Shown: positions 33,773 to 43,537 of the stretch, one piece after another
Layout: every line of letters starts with the position of its first letter
How positions within the stretch are numbered: position 1 is the first letter of the stretch
Assembly (NCBI RefSeq): GCF_014200575.1
Contig: NZ_JACHBZ010000004.1
Span: forward strand, 248,001-312,000
Direction of reading: 5' to 3'
DNA from: Mucilaginibacter saanensis
Lineage (GTDB): Bacteria; Bacteroidota; Bacteroidia; Sphingobacteriales; Sphingobacteriaceae
Length of the DNA stretch: 64,000 nt
Notes under the pieces: generated by a model
Told to the model about the DNA's origin: nothing
Databases searched by the model: none
The model's input: only the letters and a program-made list of their open reading frames with translations
Translations under genes and position numbers: made by a program

Positions 33773-34489
33773 ATGAAAACAGTATTGATAACAGGCGCCA
33801 ATAAAGGAATTGGGTTTGAAACAGCAAAGCAATTGGCGCAATTGGGCTATTTTGTATATTTAGGGAGCAGGGAAGAGGCCAACGGTTTAGACGCCGTTAA
33901 TAAGTTAAACCAATTGGGGATTTCAAATGTGGCATTGATAGAAATTGATGTTACTAATATTGATTCTATTAAAAAGGCAAAACAAGAACTGGAAAGCAAA
34001 ATCGGAGCTTTGGATGTTTTAATAAACAATGCAGGTATTGCCGGCGAACAGCCCCAAAATATATCTGTTGGGGCTATGGAAAACTTGCGAAAAGTGTTTG
34101 AAACTAATTTTTTTGGTGTGGTACAAACAACACAGCAATTCATCAGTCTTCTGAAAAAATCAAGTGAACCGGTTATTGTAAATGTTTCCAGCGAATTGGG
34201 TTCCTTAACGGTTCATAGCAGCACGCAAAATCCCAATTATGGGATCTATGATGCCTACAGTTGTTCCAAAACCGCGCTGAATGCCTTTACCGTGTTATTG
34301 GCCAATGAAATGCGTAACGCCAATTTTAAAATAAACAGCGTTTCGCCTGGCTATACCGCAACCGATCTGAACCAGCACCAAGGCACGCAAACGGTAGAAG
34401 AAGGTGCAAAGTATATTGTGAAATTTGCAATTTCAGGCGGGGATACCGTTACCGGAAAATTTTTCAGGGAAGAAGAAATCCCCTGGTAA
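33773..34489 (+). CDS. Short-chain dehydrogenase/reductase (SDR)
   Basis: A 238-residue classical SDR: cofactor loop TGANKGIG (residues 7-14), NNAG, an active-site Ser in NVSSELGS and the Tyr-Lys pair in YDAYSCSKTALNAF. The C-terminus shows the typical SVSPGYTATDLNQ segment. It resembles carbonyl-reductase-like SDRs. Third gene of the island, 52 bases before the AraC regulator. Confidence 0.92.
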   Translation: MKTVLITGANKGIGFETAKQLAQLGYFVYLGSREEANGLDAVNKLNQLGISNVALIEIDVTNIDSIKKAKQELESKIGALDVLINNAGIAGEQPQNISVGAMENLRKVFETNFFGVVQTTQQFISLLKKSSEPVIVNVSSELGSLTVHSSTQNPNYGIYDAYSCSKTALNAFTVLLANEMRNANFKINSVSPGYTATDLNQHQGTQTVEEGAKYIVKFAISGGDTVTGKFFREEEIPW

Positions 34490-34541
34490 GAAGGCAAGAG
34501 TATAATACTTGCATAAAAAGCGTTCCATTAAAATATAAAAC

Positions 34542-35453
34542 ATGCAGCCACTTCGAATTAAATCCATAAGCGAGTTTCACCGGCTCAAGAAATTACCCAA
34601 GCCAGAACATCCGCTAATCAGCGTGGTAAACGTTGCAACCTTAAAACGCGGACACGAAACTGAGCCGGTAAACTTTGTGTTTGATTTTTATTCCATTTCA
34701 TTAAAGCGAAACTGCAATGCCAAGTTTAAATACGGGCAGCAGCAGTATGATTTTGATGAAGGTACCATGTTTTTCATATCGCCTAACCAGATTTTCGGAG
34801 TGGAGCCTAACAAAAGCGATGTGTCTAAACAGTCTGGCTGGATGTTGCTCATTCATCCCGATTTTCTTTGGAATACATCTTTAGCAAAAAAAATAAAGCA
34901 GTGCGAATATTTCGACTACTCGGTGCATGAAGCGCTGTTTCTTTCAGAGAAAGAAGAAACGATTATTGCCGGTGTAATGCAAAACATCCAGCAGGAGTAT
35001 CATTCCAATATTGATAAATTTAGTCAAAACGTCATCATTGCCCAATTGGAATTGTTGCTCACCTATTCGGAGCGGTTTTATGAACGGCAATTCATCACCC
35101 GGAAAATTTCCAGTCATCAACTCCTAACGCGTTTAGAAGCCATTCTTTCGGAATATTTCAATAGCGAGGATTTAATTAAAAAAGGATTACCGGCCGTTCA
35201 GGACATTGCTAAAGAGTTAAACGTTTCGCCCAATTATTTGAGTGGCTTACTCAAAGTGTTGACCGGACAAAGCACACAACAGCATATACATGACAGACTG
35301 ATTGAAAAGGCTAAAGAAAAGCTATCCACAACCAATTTATCTGTAAGTGAGATTGCCTATGAACTGGGATTTGAGCATCCGCAATCATTCAGTAAGTTAT
35401 TTAAAACAAAAACTAAATTATCACCATTAGAATTCCGGCGATCCTTTAACTGA
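34542..35453 (+). CDS. AraC-family transcriptional regulator
   Basis: A 303-residue regulator with an N-terminal cupin-like sensor (FDEGTMFFISPNQIFGVE) and a C-terminal double helix-turn-helix (about 205-303: VQDIAKELNVSPNYLSGLLK, then SVSEIAYELGFEHPQSFSKLFK). It is a clear paralog of the regulator at 39536, matching in sensor, middle (HEALFLSEKEE versus HEALHLSEGER) and DNA-binding parts. Probably controls the three upstream oxidoreductase genes through the GGCTACAAC repeats near 31.8 kb (inference). Confidence 0.93.
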   Translation: MQPLRIKSISEFHRLKKLPKPEHPLISVVNVATLKRGHETEPVNFVFDFYSISLKRNCNAKFKYGQQQYDFDEGTMFFISPNQIFGVEPNKSDVSKQSGWMLLIHPDFLWNTSLAKKIKQCEYFDYSVHEALFLSEKEETIIAGVMQNIQQEYHSNIDKFSQNVIIAQLELLLTYSERFYERQFITRKISSHQLLTRLEAILSEYFNSEDLIKKGLPAVQDIAKELNVSPNYLSGLLKVLTGQSTQQHIHDRLIEKAKEKLSTTNLSVSEIAYELGFEHPQSFSKLFKTKTKLSPLEFRRSFN

Positions 35454-35480
35454 TCAGCGGAAGCATAAACTTTCTTGCGA

Positions 35481-35520
35481 AACATTAAAGCCTTCAAGTT
35501 TTGAAGGCTTTAATGTTTTA
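35481..35520. terminator. Strong terminator after the AraC regulator
   Basis: A perfect 17-bp stem (35481-35497 with 35501-35517, core AAAGCCTTCAA) with a 3-base loop and T-rich tail. Works in either direction, separating the two redox islands. Confidence 0.88.
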
Positions 35521-35708
35521 ATTGATAGTTATATATAACATCTTGATTTGTAATAGAATAAAAGGAGATAAAGTGTTTGTTCTTTATTGAACGTCATGAA
35601 CCGCTGTTAGCGCGTACTTTTCGTGTCTGTTCTAATATGTTGTAGCCCTTTGAAAACTTGTTCAGAGAAATATAAGTTATAGTCTTTTATTCTATCATTT
35701 GGTCCGTT

Positions 35709-35996
35709 TTACCTGGGCAGTAGTTTCATGCCACTTGTATTATGTGCCTTTCCAAGATCAATGTTTAATTGGGCAATGAACCGGCGTGCAGGGCCAGCAT
35801 TTTCCAGGGTGAATATTCGTTTATTAAAATCCATTGCATCACCCTCGATAACCGTACAGTTTTCCGCGCTATCTTTAGCCAATCTTTTTTGATTACGGAC
35901 AAACAAAGTCAGTTTCGCATCGGCCAGGCCTTTTAATGCGCTAATGACATAAGGTGCCAGACTGCCGCTGGCACCGATAATGATTACTTTTTTCAT
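35709..35996 (-). pseudogene. Truncated/chimeric NAD(P)-binding protein
   Basis: The first 57 codons are a normal NmrA/SDR-like Rossmann start (MKKVIIIGASGSLAPYVISA, LTLFVRNQKRL, CTVIEGDAMDF). Then the sequence changes abruptly to about 38 residues (NKRIFTLENAGPARRFIAQL to KLLPR) that do not continue a Rossmann fold. Only the first third of a normal 215-290-residue protein remains, so this looks like a deletion fusion to the tail of another gene. Its ATG overlaps the end of the cupin gene context by a 1-base gap, so the original operon order is kept. Confidence 0.6.
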
Positions 35997-35997
35997 T

Positions 35998-36405
35998 CTA
36001 TGGCAGTTGATTATAATCCTCGTCAGATACCCGGTACATCCATTTTACAGGGCCTTCTGGTGAGTTATTCGTAATTACGATGTGCGTAAAGCTGCTGTCT
36101 TTCGCAGCGCCATGCCAGTGTACAACATCAATCGGGATAACAACCACGTCCCCTTTAACCAACGACCTTGCGGCCTGGCCTTTTTCCTGGTACCAGCCTT
36201 TACCATCAGTGACTAATAATATCTGTCCTGTGGCGTGAGTATGCCAGTTATTGCGGCAGCCCGGTTCGAAAACTACATTGCCTACACTGTAATTGCCGGT
36301 TTGATCTTTCGGCACTAATATTTTAACCCAGGCAGTTCCGTTAAAGTAATCTGCTGAGCCCTGATCCCCTTTAGGGAAAATTGCGATTTTTTCTTCTGTA
36401 TTCAT
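35998..36405 (-). CDS. Cupin-domain protein
   Basis: A 135-residue single-domain cupin. Metal-binding motif 1 is WHTHATGQILLVTDGKGWYQ (two His, later Gln/Glu) and motif 2 is VVVIPIDVVHWHGA. Small cupins of this type often accompany aldo/keto reductases and carboxymuconolactone-decarboxylase-like proteins in Bacteroidota redox islands. Reaction unknown. Lies between the decayed aldo/keto reductase and the truncated NAD(P)-binding gene on the same strand. Confidence 0.85.
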   Translation of the reverse strand: MNTEEKIAIFPKGDQGSADYFNGTAWVKILVPKDQTGNYSVGNVVFEPGCRNNWHTHATGQILLVTDGKGWYQEKGQAARSLVKGDVVVIPIDVVHWHGAAKDSSFTHIVITNNSPEGPVKWMYRVSDEDYNQLP

Positions 36406-36425
36406 GGTGTTTTGTATAAAATTTA

Positions 36426-37048
36426 TTATTCTGACATGCTTAACAGCCCCGCATCTAAGCGGTCGCCCTGTACATTAATTTTAGCAAGTTCGCTATCGAT
36501 GTTTTTCAGGTCTTCAGCAGTTAATTCCAGGTCAATAGCCTTCAGGTTATCGTCAATGTATTCCACTTTATCCATGCCCGGAATAGGCACGATCCAGGGG
36601 TTTTGTGCCAATAGCCAGCTAAGCGCTATTTGCACAGGGTTGGCGTTTTTTTTTCGCTGCAATACTGCGCAACATATCTACCACTGGCATATTAGCTTTG
36701 ATGTTTTCTTTAGTGAAGCGCGGAAAGTTTGCCCTTAAATCGGTACTGCTATCGAATTTGGTATTGGTATCAATGCTACCAGTCAGGAAACCTGTGCCTA
36801 AAGGCCCCAGGGTACAAAGCCAATTCCTAATTCTAAACAGGTTGGCAATACCTCGCCTCCGGTTCCCTCGTCCAGATGGAGTATTGATTTTGAACGGCTG
36901 CAACAGGGTGAACCGCATTGGCGCGGCGAATCACCGCAACACCATCATTAATATCGCGGGCAGGGCCTGTGCCGAAGCTCAGGTTCATACAGCCCATACC
37001 CAACGCTGATACTTCCAGTACGCCGTTTCCTAATTTCCTATATTTCAT
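36426..37048 (-). pseudogene. Decayed aldo/keto reductase, duplicate of the next gene upstream
   Basis: Pieces in three frames match the intact aldo/keto reductase at 37066-38049: the N-terminus ([20 protein letters not shown] to DGVAVIR), a jump to the equivalent of residue about 160 ([18 protein letters not shown]), then a shifted frame (LGTGFLTGSIDTNTKFDSS to VVDMLRSIAA) and a further shift to the C-terminus (PVQIALSWLLAQNPWIVPIP onward). About 115 codons are deleted near 36920, removing the catalytic Asp, Tyr, Lys and His, and at least two frameshifts follow. A genuine pseudogene. Confidence 0.88.
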
Positions 37049-37065
37049 TTTTTTCTTTTACTATA

Positions 37066-38061
<996 letters not shown>

Positions 38062-38421
38062 TTAGTAAGTAGATGTTGTGTGTAAATTCACCAGTTTCCA
38101 CCGGTTGTTCTTCCTGGTATATATTTCAGTATAAATGAGTTTGTAAACGCTGCCGCCATTTACGGTAAAGTCGGCTTTTCCAACCAATATAGCAGTATCG
38201 CCATAAATTTTAACCGCAGCTGCGCGCTGTTCAATGCGATTATAAACAAAACTGTTTGACCGTAACTGCCTGACCCATTCGGCCTTTGTTGTTTGGTGCC
38301 CGGTGATATGAATGAATACAAGGTCATCATCAAAAGGGTCGGCTATCCTGTCAATATCCCCTTCTGTTTTCCAGCGGAATTTATCTAAGGATAATTGCAG
38401 GATTTCAGCTTCGGCAGTCAT
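38062..38421 (-). CDS. NTF2-like / DUF4440 small protein
   Basis: A 119-residue cone-shaped NTF2-like protein: an N-terminal helix (AEILQLSLDKFRWKTEGDID) followed by curved strands (DDDLVFIHITGHQTTKAEWV, AAVKIYGDTAILVGKADF, YTEIYTRKNNRWKLVNLH). Such folds bind small hydrophobic ligands or act as SnoaL-like enzymes; function here unknown. It appears to be the first gene of the leftward operon and has a copy of the 28-bp operator-like repeat 78 bases before its start. Confidence 0.85.
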   Translation of the reverse strand: MTAEAEILQLSLDKFRWKTEGDIDRIADPFDDDLVFIHITGHQTTKAEWVRQLRSNSFVYNRIEQRAAAVKIYGDTAILVGKADFTVNGGSVYKLIYTEIYTRKNNRWKLVNLHTTSTY

Positions 38422-38498
38422 TAGTTATTATACTTTACTTGTTGTTATTGCTTACAGATACAAAGGTCTGTTTTGATTTTGATCCCGAGATTATACAT

Positions 38499-38526
38499 AT
38501 CACTGGATTACCTACCAATATCACTG
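38499..38526. promoter_or_regulatory. Operator-like 28-bp repeat, copy 1
   Basis: Identical over 28 bases to 39441-39468. Within it ATCACTG occurs twice in direct orientation, 21 bases apart (two helical turns), the arrangement bound by AraC-family proteins. It sits between the SDR stop and the NTF2-like start. Confidence 0.65.
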
Positions 38527-38539
38527 GTTCATCGGTATA

Positions 38540-39379
38540 TTACTTGCCTGGGGCAAGGTCACCGTACCAATAAGCAGCAGTAACGCCGCCATCCATCAAA
38601 AAGTCGCTGCCTGTAATGAATGCGCCGTCAGATCCCATTAAAAGAGCTCCGACTGTTCCAACCTCGTCAGGCGTTCCGGCTCTTCCGGCAGGTGAAATTT
38701 CCAACATTTTACGATAGCCGTCACCGCGCGGGCCTTTTAGTTCATCGTTTGCCAGTGGCGTAATAATAATACCCGGACTAATGGTATTTACCCGTGCGCC
38801 GCGTTTGCCCCAACGCACCGCCTCTGCCATTACGCGCAAAGAGTTTCCACGTTTGGAGTATTGATAGGCTTGCAACGGGTCGGTGATTTTGTCGGGTTGA
38901 AGAAATGGTAGGTTGAGTAGGTCTTCTGCAGGCGTTAATGCCAAAGCAGTATTTTGTTCGGCAGTCAATCCCGGTAAACGATGACCGGATTGTGAAGCAA
39001 TTACTATCCCTGATCCACCTGCTGCAATGACATTCCCAAGCTCTTCCAATACAAGTGCTGTTCCATAAAGGTCAACCTTCAGGATGGTTTGGGGAGAGGC
39101 CTGGGAAGGAGATACGCCTGCCGCATGGATAACGCCGGTTATATTACCAATGGTTAATGCCAATTCAACAAGGGCATGAACCGAAGCCCTCGAAGTTACA
39201 TCTACAGTAGCTGTAGTGACTGTGAAACCCGCATCGCTTAATGTTTTTGCCGCAGCATCCGCATTTTCCTGGCGAATATCAGCCAGCAAAACATGCTTCC
39301 CTGCGCTGACCCGCCTTACGATAGCCTGGCCAATTGATCCGGCCCCGATCACAACATTTACGTTCTTCATGGTTATCAT
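38540..39379 (-). CDS. Short-chain dehydrogenase/reductase (SDR)
   Basis: A 279-residue SDR. Cofactor loop GAGSIGQA near residue 13, AAGVS in place of NNAG, active-site Tyr-Lys in YQYSKRGNSLR, and a C-terminal FITGSDFLMDGGVTAAYWYG typical of classical SDRs. An insertion with a Leu/Pro-rich stretch (EDLLNLPFLQPDK) precedes the active site. Start at 39379 or, nine bases inside, 39370. A 28-bp operator-like repeat lies 62 bases upstream, shared with the divergent AraC regulator. Confidence 0.9.
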   Translation of the reverse strand: MITMKNVNVVIGAGSIGQAIVRRVSAGKHVLLADIRQENADAAAKTLSDAGFTVTTATVDVTSRASVHALVELALTIGNITGVIHAAGVSPSQASPQTILKVDLYGTALVLEELGNVIAAGGSGIVIASQSGHRLPGLTAEQNTALALTPAEDLLNLPFLQPDKITDPLQAYQYSKRGNSLRVMAEAVRWGKRGARVNTISPGIIITPLANDELKGPRGDGYRKMLEISPAGRAGTPDEVGTVGALLMGSDGAFITGSDFLMDGGVTAAYWYGDLAPGK

Positions 39380-39440
39380 TTGATGTAAGTATTATTACCC
39401 CACAAAAGTCTTACCTATTTTATATTTGGTTGTTATACGA

Positions 39441-39468
39441 ATCACTGGATTACCTACCAATATCACTG
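39441..39468. promoter_or_regulatory. Operator-like 28-bp repeat, copy 2
   Basis: Second copy of the repeat at 38499-38526; the match extends about 8 bases further to the left with two mismatches. It lies between the divergent SDR and AraC genes, centred about 53 bases upstream of the AraC -7 element, a sensible place for activator binding. Confidence 0.65.
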
Positions 39469-39507
39469 ATTAGGTGCTAAGAGTACTGGAAGCAACAGAT
39501 GAAGCGT

Positions 39508-39515
39508 TAACTTTG
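39508..39515 (+). promoter_or_regulatory. Promoter -7 element of the second AraC gene
   Basis: TAACTTTG matches TAnnTTTG, 21 bases before the ATG at 39536. No -33 TTG at the right distance, which fits an activator-dependent promoter. Confidence 0.5.
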
Positions 39516-39535
39516 AGTTAGTTAAATATAAAAAG

Positions 39536-40432
39536 ATGGAAGATGTAATCAAATTTGATACTATTGGACAGTACAATGCATTCAATAATAATGAAACGCT
39601 TCATCCGCTGGTGAGTGTGATTGACCTTTCAAAATCTGAAATAAGACATAATGCCCGGCAAAATTTTGGTTTTTATACCGTATTTCTAAAAGAGATTAAA
39701 TGTGGTAACCTGAAATATGGCTGCAATTATTATGATTATGAAGAAGGTACTTTGGTTTTCATCGGGCCCGGACAGGTAATAGGCATTGAGAATAATGGCG
39801 AATATTTTCAGCCACATGGCACCGCTCTGATTTTTCATCCAGACCTGATTAAAGGAACCGCACTTGGCCGTCATATCCAGGATTATTCTTTCTTTTCTTA
39901 TGATATACACGAGGCACTTCATTTGTCTGAAGGTGAACGAAAAGTAATTTTTGATTGTATAGCTAAAATTAAGTTTGAATTGGAGCACGGCATTGATAAA
40001 CACAGTAAAACTTTAATTGTAACCAATATCGAATTGTTGCTTAATTATTGCGTTCGTTTTTACGACCGCCAGTTTATTACTCGGGATGTTGCCCATAAAG
40101 GTATTTTACAACGATTCGAGGATTTATTGACTGAATATTTTAAAACTGATAAACCACAAAATTTGGGGTTACCGTCAGTTACCTATTGTGCTGAGCAAAT
40201 AAATCTGTCAACCAATTACTTTGGTGACCTGATCAAGAAAGAAACAGGTAAATCAGCCCAGGAATACATCCAGTTAAAATTGATGGATGTAGCTAAAGAG
40301 AAAATATTTGATAAAAATAAATCAGTAAGTGAAATTGCTTATGAGTTAGGGTTTAAATATCCGCAGCATTTTACACGGGTGTTTAAGCAACGGGTTGGTT
40401 ATACGCCAAATGAGTACCGGTCATTGAATTAA
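39536..40432 (+). CDS. AraC-family transcriptional regulator
   Basis: A 298-residue regulator with an N-terminal cupin-like sensor (YDYEEGTLVFIGPGQVIGIE) and a C-terminal AraC DNA-binding domain (about 200-298, INLSTNYFGDLIKKETGKSA, then SVSEIAYELGFKYPQHFTRVFK). Paralog of the regulator at 34542. Divergent from the SDR gene with the 28-bp repeat between them, so it probably autoregulates and controls the leftward redox genes (inference). Confidence 0.93.
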   Translation: MEDVIKFDTIGQYNAFNNNETLHPLVSVIDLSKSEIRHNARQNFGFYTVFLKEIKCGNLKYGCNYYDYEEGTLVFIGPGQVIGIENNGEYFQPHGTALIFHPDLIKGTALGRHIQDYSFFSYDIHEALHLSEGERKVIFDCIAKIKFELEHGIDKHSKTLIVTNIELLLNYCVRFYDRQFITRDVAHKGILQRFEDLLTEYFKTDKPQNLGLPSVTYCAEQINLSTNYFGDLIKKETGKSAQEYIQLKLMDVAKEKIFDKNKSVSEIAYELGFKYPQHFTRVFKQRVGYTPNEYRSLN

Positions 40433-40708
40433 TTGGAAGCTTATTTCTATCAGTTTCAAATCAAATTTTGCTCATGTGGCACAGCGCTACTCCAATATTG
40501 AATGGTTGATACTTGAGACAAAGACTACAGACTGATGCCAAACGGTGATATATGGGAAGTATGTTGATTTTGAAGAACTTATTAGCCGAACGGTTTAGGA
40601 AAATGGTTGATATTTAGCATATTTACTAAAAAATACACTTACCATAACCTTATTTGCTTTCTTAATATAAAGGCATTTGTGCAATTAAAAGTAAAATCAC
40701 CTTATAAA

Positions 40709-43018
40709 ATGAATGATGTGAGGAAATCACTACTGCGATATATTCCTCTTTTTTTGTTGTTAACCACTGCTTTTGAGGCATTCCCTCAGCAAAACAAGCA
40801 AATAATGGACCAGCTTGTAAGGCGGTTAAACGCATATACGGATAGTCTGGCTCTGGCTTCCGTTTATTTAAAAACAAGTAAGGACATTTACGAATCTCGG
40901 GAAGATCTTTGGTTTAAGGCCTATGTGCTGGATGCGCAATCCCATGACCTTTTCGGTATGGATAAAACGCTCTATGTGCGGCTTGTTAAAGCAGGCAACG
41001 ACAGCGTGGTGTGGCAAGAAAAATATCCGGTAAAGAATGGGATAGTGAGCGGACATATCTATCTTGATCAATCCTTACCCGAAGGTGATTACCGTTTATC
41101 TGCATACTCGGCGCACTCTTTTTATCAGAACCAGCCTTATTTCCATGCATCAAAGATGATTAAGTTTGTCAAAGAAATTCGGTCGCTGTCAAAAGAAAAG
41201 CTTGCCGGAATACCTGGAGATCCAAAATCACCACAAGATATCCAGTTCAGCATCCTTCCTGAAGGAGGGCAACTGGTTTCGGGTATTACAAACACGGTTG
41301 CCTTTAAAGCAGTAGATAAAAGCGGGGATCCGGTCAACGTTTCCGGTGAATTGCTGCAGAGAAATCAGGTTGTCAAAACATTTAAGAGCATACATGCAGG
41401 TATGGGCAGTTTTTACTTCAGACCAGTGGCGGGAGCCAATTATCAGGTCCGGCTGACCAGCCCAAAATCCGACAGGTTTTATCCTTTAGCTTCCATACGT
41501 GATAAGGGTGTAGTTATTCATTTATCAAAAAACACCAAAGACAGTCTTGTATTTAACATCGTTCAAAGTACAGGTTCGGCAAACCAACCAGTTTATTTAA
41601 GGCTTCAGATCCGCGGCCGGATACAGGCGATGGCGGCTGGTATCCTTGGGGACAGCCTTAAGATAACTATACCTACGGTTGAAGCGCCACAGGGTATTGC
41701 CGAAGCAACCCTTTTTGACCAGGAAATGAGGCCACTAGCAGAGCGTCTGGTTTATCTTAATCCGGATAAGGTATTAAATATAACTGCCACTTTATCCAGG
41801 GAAGTTTATAAGATCAGGGAAAAGGTCTCTCTTAAAATCAGAACTGCTGACAGAAACGGAAAACCTGTTCAAGCCAGTATTGGTGTAAACGTGTATGATA
41901 AGCTATACCGTAATCCTGAAGAGGCCAAAGATATTCTTACCCATTATTATCTTTCAACCGAGTTGAAAGGAAGGATATACGATCCTGCCTTTTATTTTAA
42001 TGCCGCTAATAAAGACCGGAACGAGGCCCTGGATCTGCTTTTGCTTACCCAGGGCTGGCGGTGTTATTTATGGAATGAGGATGAGTTAAAAGAATTAAAA
42101 AACGATAGACAGGTGCTTACAGACAGTACGAAAGGAAGGCTGATCCTCGTTGATGTTAAAAGGAATAAACCCAAGATACAGATGCTGATGGTGTTCAGCA
42201 CTGACGAGCGCGAAAAGCGGAGCTTAATCACTGATAGTATGGGGAGATTTGTTCTTGGGCCTGCGGACTTTGTTAAAGGAAAATGGAACTATCTCAAACA
42301 CTTTGATGCGGGTAAGGCTGAATATACAGTAGCTTTAGAAGATCAGTTTAAGGATATAGAAAAGGTCAGTAAAAACATGCTTTTTGAATATCCCGTTGGG
42401 GAAAGCACCAAAGCAAAAAATAAAGATGACATCGCTTCAGGTAGGATAAGTATGGGCGCTATCAATCTCAATGAAGTCAAAATTGTTGCAAAAAAGCAGG
42501 ACGTTTTCCGGGATAAATATATGGGGCATTTAGATAGCCTGGCCAAATTCGAAGGAAATATGGATTTCGTGTACCCTAACAGTAACTGGCTAAATGTTCC
42601 CAGCGGTTCTAACGGAACAAAGCCTATTGAGGGACAAAAATACACCGTATGGGTCGGTCCTAATCCCCCGACTAAAGTACCCTTCACTTTTGGTGCCGGT
42701 GATTTCAAAGAGATCATTTATCATTATCCCAAATTTACTGAAGAGGAGCTTTTAAAAAAGTTCAATCTTACACGAATTAAGGGTTATTATGAAAGGCGTG
42801 AGTTTTACCAACCGAACTATGATAAGGAATCCGATCCTGCGCCGGATTATAGGAATACATTATTATGGGCCCCGGAGGTAATTACAGATAAAAACGGAGA
42901 AGCTACGTTAAATTTCTTCTGTTCTGATATCAATAGTAATTTTATAGGCACCGTTGAAGGCGTAGGGCCAAACGGGTTACTTGGTAAGAAAGAATTTTAT
43001 TTTAACGTGATTAAGTGA
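40709..43018 (+). CDS. Large secreted protein with MG2/macroglobulin-like domains
   Basis: A 769-residue exported protein. The ATG at 40709 is chosen because a signal peptide follows (LLRYIPLFLLLTTAFEAFPQ); the longer frame from 40607 adds an implausible extension. Beta-rich repeats resemble alpha-2-macroglobulin MG2 domains (VYKIREKVSLKIRTADRNGK with VQASIGVNVYDK). The region INLNEVKIVAKK resembles a receptor plug linker. The C-terminus (APEVITDKNGEATLNFFCSD) is the typical ending of this Bacteroidota group. Probably periplasmic or outer-membrane-associated; function unknown. Monocistronic. Confidence 0.75.
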   Translation: MNDVRKSLLRYIPLFLLLTTAFEAFPQQNKQIMDQLVRRLNAYTDSLALASVYLKTSKDIYESREDLWFKAYVLDAQSHDLFGMDKTLYVRLVKAGNDSVVWQEKYPVKNGIVSGHIYLDQSLPEGDYRLSAYSAHSFYQNQPYFHASKMIKFVKEIRSLSKEKLAGIPGDPKSPQDIQFSILPEGGQLVSGITNTVAFKAVDKSGDPVNVSGELLQRNQVVKTFKSIHAGMGSFYFRPVAGANYQVRLTSPKSDRFYPLASIRDKGVVIHLSKNTKDSLVFNIVQSTGSANQPVYLRLQIRGRIQAMAAGILGDSLKITIPTVEAPQGIAEATLFDQEMRPLAERLVYLNPDKVLNITATLSREVYKIREKVSLKIRTADRNGKPVQASIGVNVYDKLYRNPEEAKDILTHYYLSTELKGRIYDPAFYFNAANKDRNEALDLLLLTQGWRCYLWNEDELKELKNDRQVLTDSTKGRLILVDVKRNKPKIQMLMVFSTDEREKRSLITDSMGRFVLGPADFVKGKWNYLKHFDAGKAEYTVALEDQFKDIEKVSKNMLFEYPVGESTKAKNKDDIASGRISMGAINLNEVKIVAKKQDVFRDKYMGHLDSLAKFEGNMDFVYPNSNWLNVPSGSNGTKPIEGQKYTVWVGPNPPTKVPFTFGAGDFKEIIYHYPKFTEEELLKKFNLTRIKGYYERREFYQPNYDKESDPAPDYRNTLLWAPEVITDKNGEATLNFFCSDINSNFIGTVEGVGPNGLLGKKEFYFNVIK

Positions 43019-43116
43019 AATGGTGGTCATCTTTACACGTTTTTTCCGGTTGAATATGCACACACGGACAGTACAGTGAGTTTGATACATTTTACCATTA
43101 CCACTTTTTCCGTTTT

Positions 43117-43341
43117 CTAAAAGTCAATCCTGGCGATTAAGAACCGCAGTTTTTCAGGCATGTTTGGGATATTATCCATGACGGTATTGCCAAGTTGATC
43201 TATGATGATAAAATCAATTCCAAAACCAAACATGAACCGACCAATAAGCAAAAGTTGCACTTGCGGACTTTTGTTGATATCAGCGGTATATCCACTTAAA
43301 GCTTTAAAAGTTATAAAATTAGTTTCTTTTATAGCTAACAT
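43117..43341 (-). CDS. Doubtful 74-codon ORF
   Basis: The translation has a plausible protein-like C-terminal half (LLLIGRFMFGFGIDFIIIDQ then MPEKLRFLIARIDF) but no family, no clear ribosome-binding site and no partner gene. It could be a small membrane-associated protein or the tail of a decayed gene. Confidence 0.2.
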   Translation of the reverse strand: MLAIKETNFITFKALSGYTADINKSPQVQLLLIGRFMFGFGIDFIIIDQLGNTVMDNIPNMPEKLRFLIARIDF

Positions 43342-43462
43342 GAAGATGTTAAATTCTTTAATAGTTTCAATAGCAGTAACTTATAAGATTTCTGGGCATT
43401 TAACCCCAATAGGTCACCAGAAGAATGCGATTATTTGGTTTTATTTGAATAGGCTATAAATA

Positions 43463-43499
43463 AAAAAACGCTGTAAATTATTCATTTACAGCGTTTTTT
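43463..43499. terminator. Strong bidirectional terminator
   Basis: A perfect 16-bp stem (43463-43478 with 43484-43499, core CGCTGTAAAT), loop TATTC, with A-run and T-run at the ends. The nearest upstream plus-strand gene ends 445 bases earlier. Confidence 0.85.
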
Positions 43500-43520
43500 A
43501 TGTTTTTTAAAACATGCTTT

Positions 43521-43537
43521 GTGGAACTGGAGGGAGT
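43521..43537 (-). repeat. Relic resembling a tRNA/tmRNA 3' end
   Basis: On the minus strand CTCCCTCCAGTTCCAC resembles the 3' end of the tmRNA in this window (CCCTCCGGCTCCAC, 12 of 14 matching). There is no intact T-arm, so it is not a gene. It could be a scar of integration at a tRNA or tmRNA gene, or chance. Confidence 0.25.

Noticed and set aside
35639-35647. Inverse copy of the GGCTACAAC motif downstream of the first AraC gene
   Set aside because: A 9-base match is expected by chance about once every 130 kb per strand, and no promoter is beside it. Mentioned only as a side note.
43202-43459. 85-codon plus-strand ORF in the sparse region
   Set aside because: Overlaps another doubtful frame on the opposite strand and has no protein-like pattern beyond scattered hydrophobic residues.
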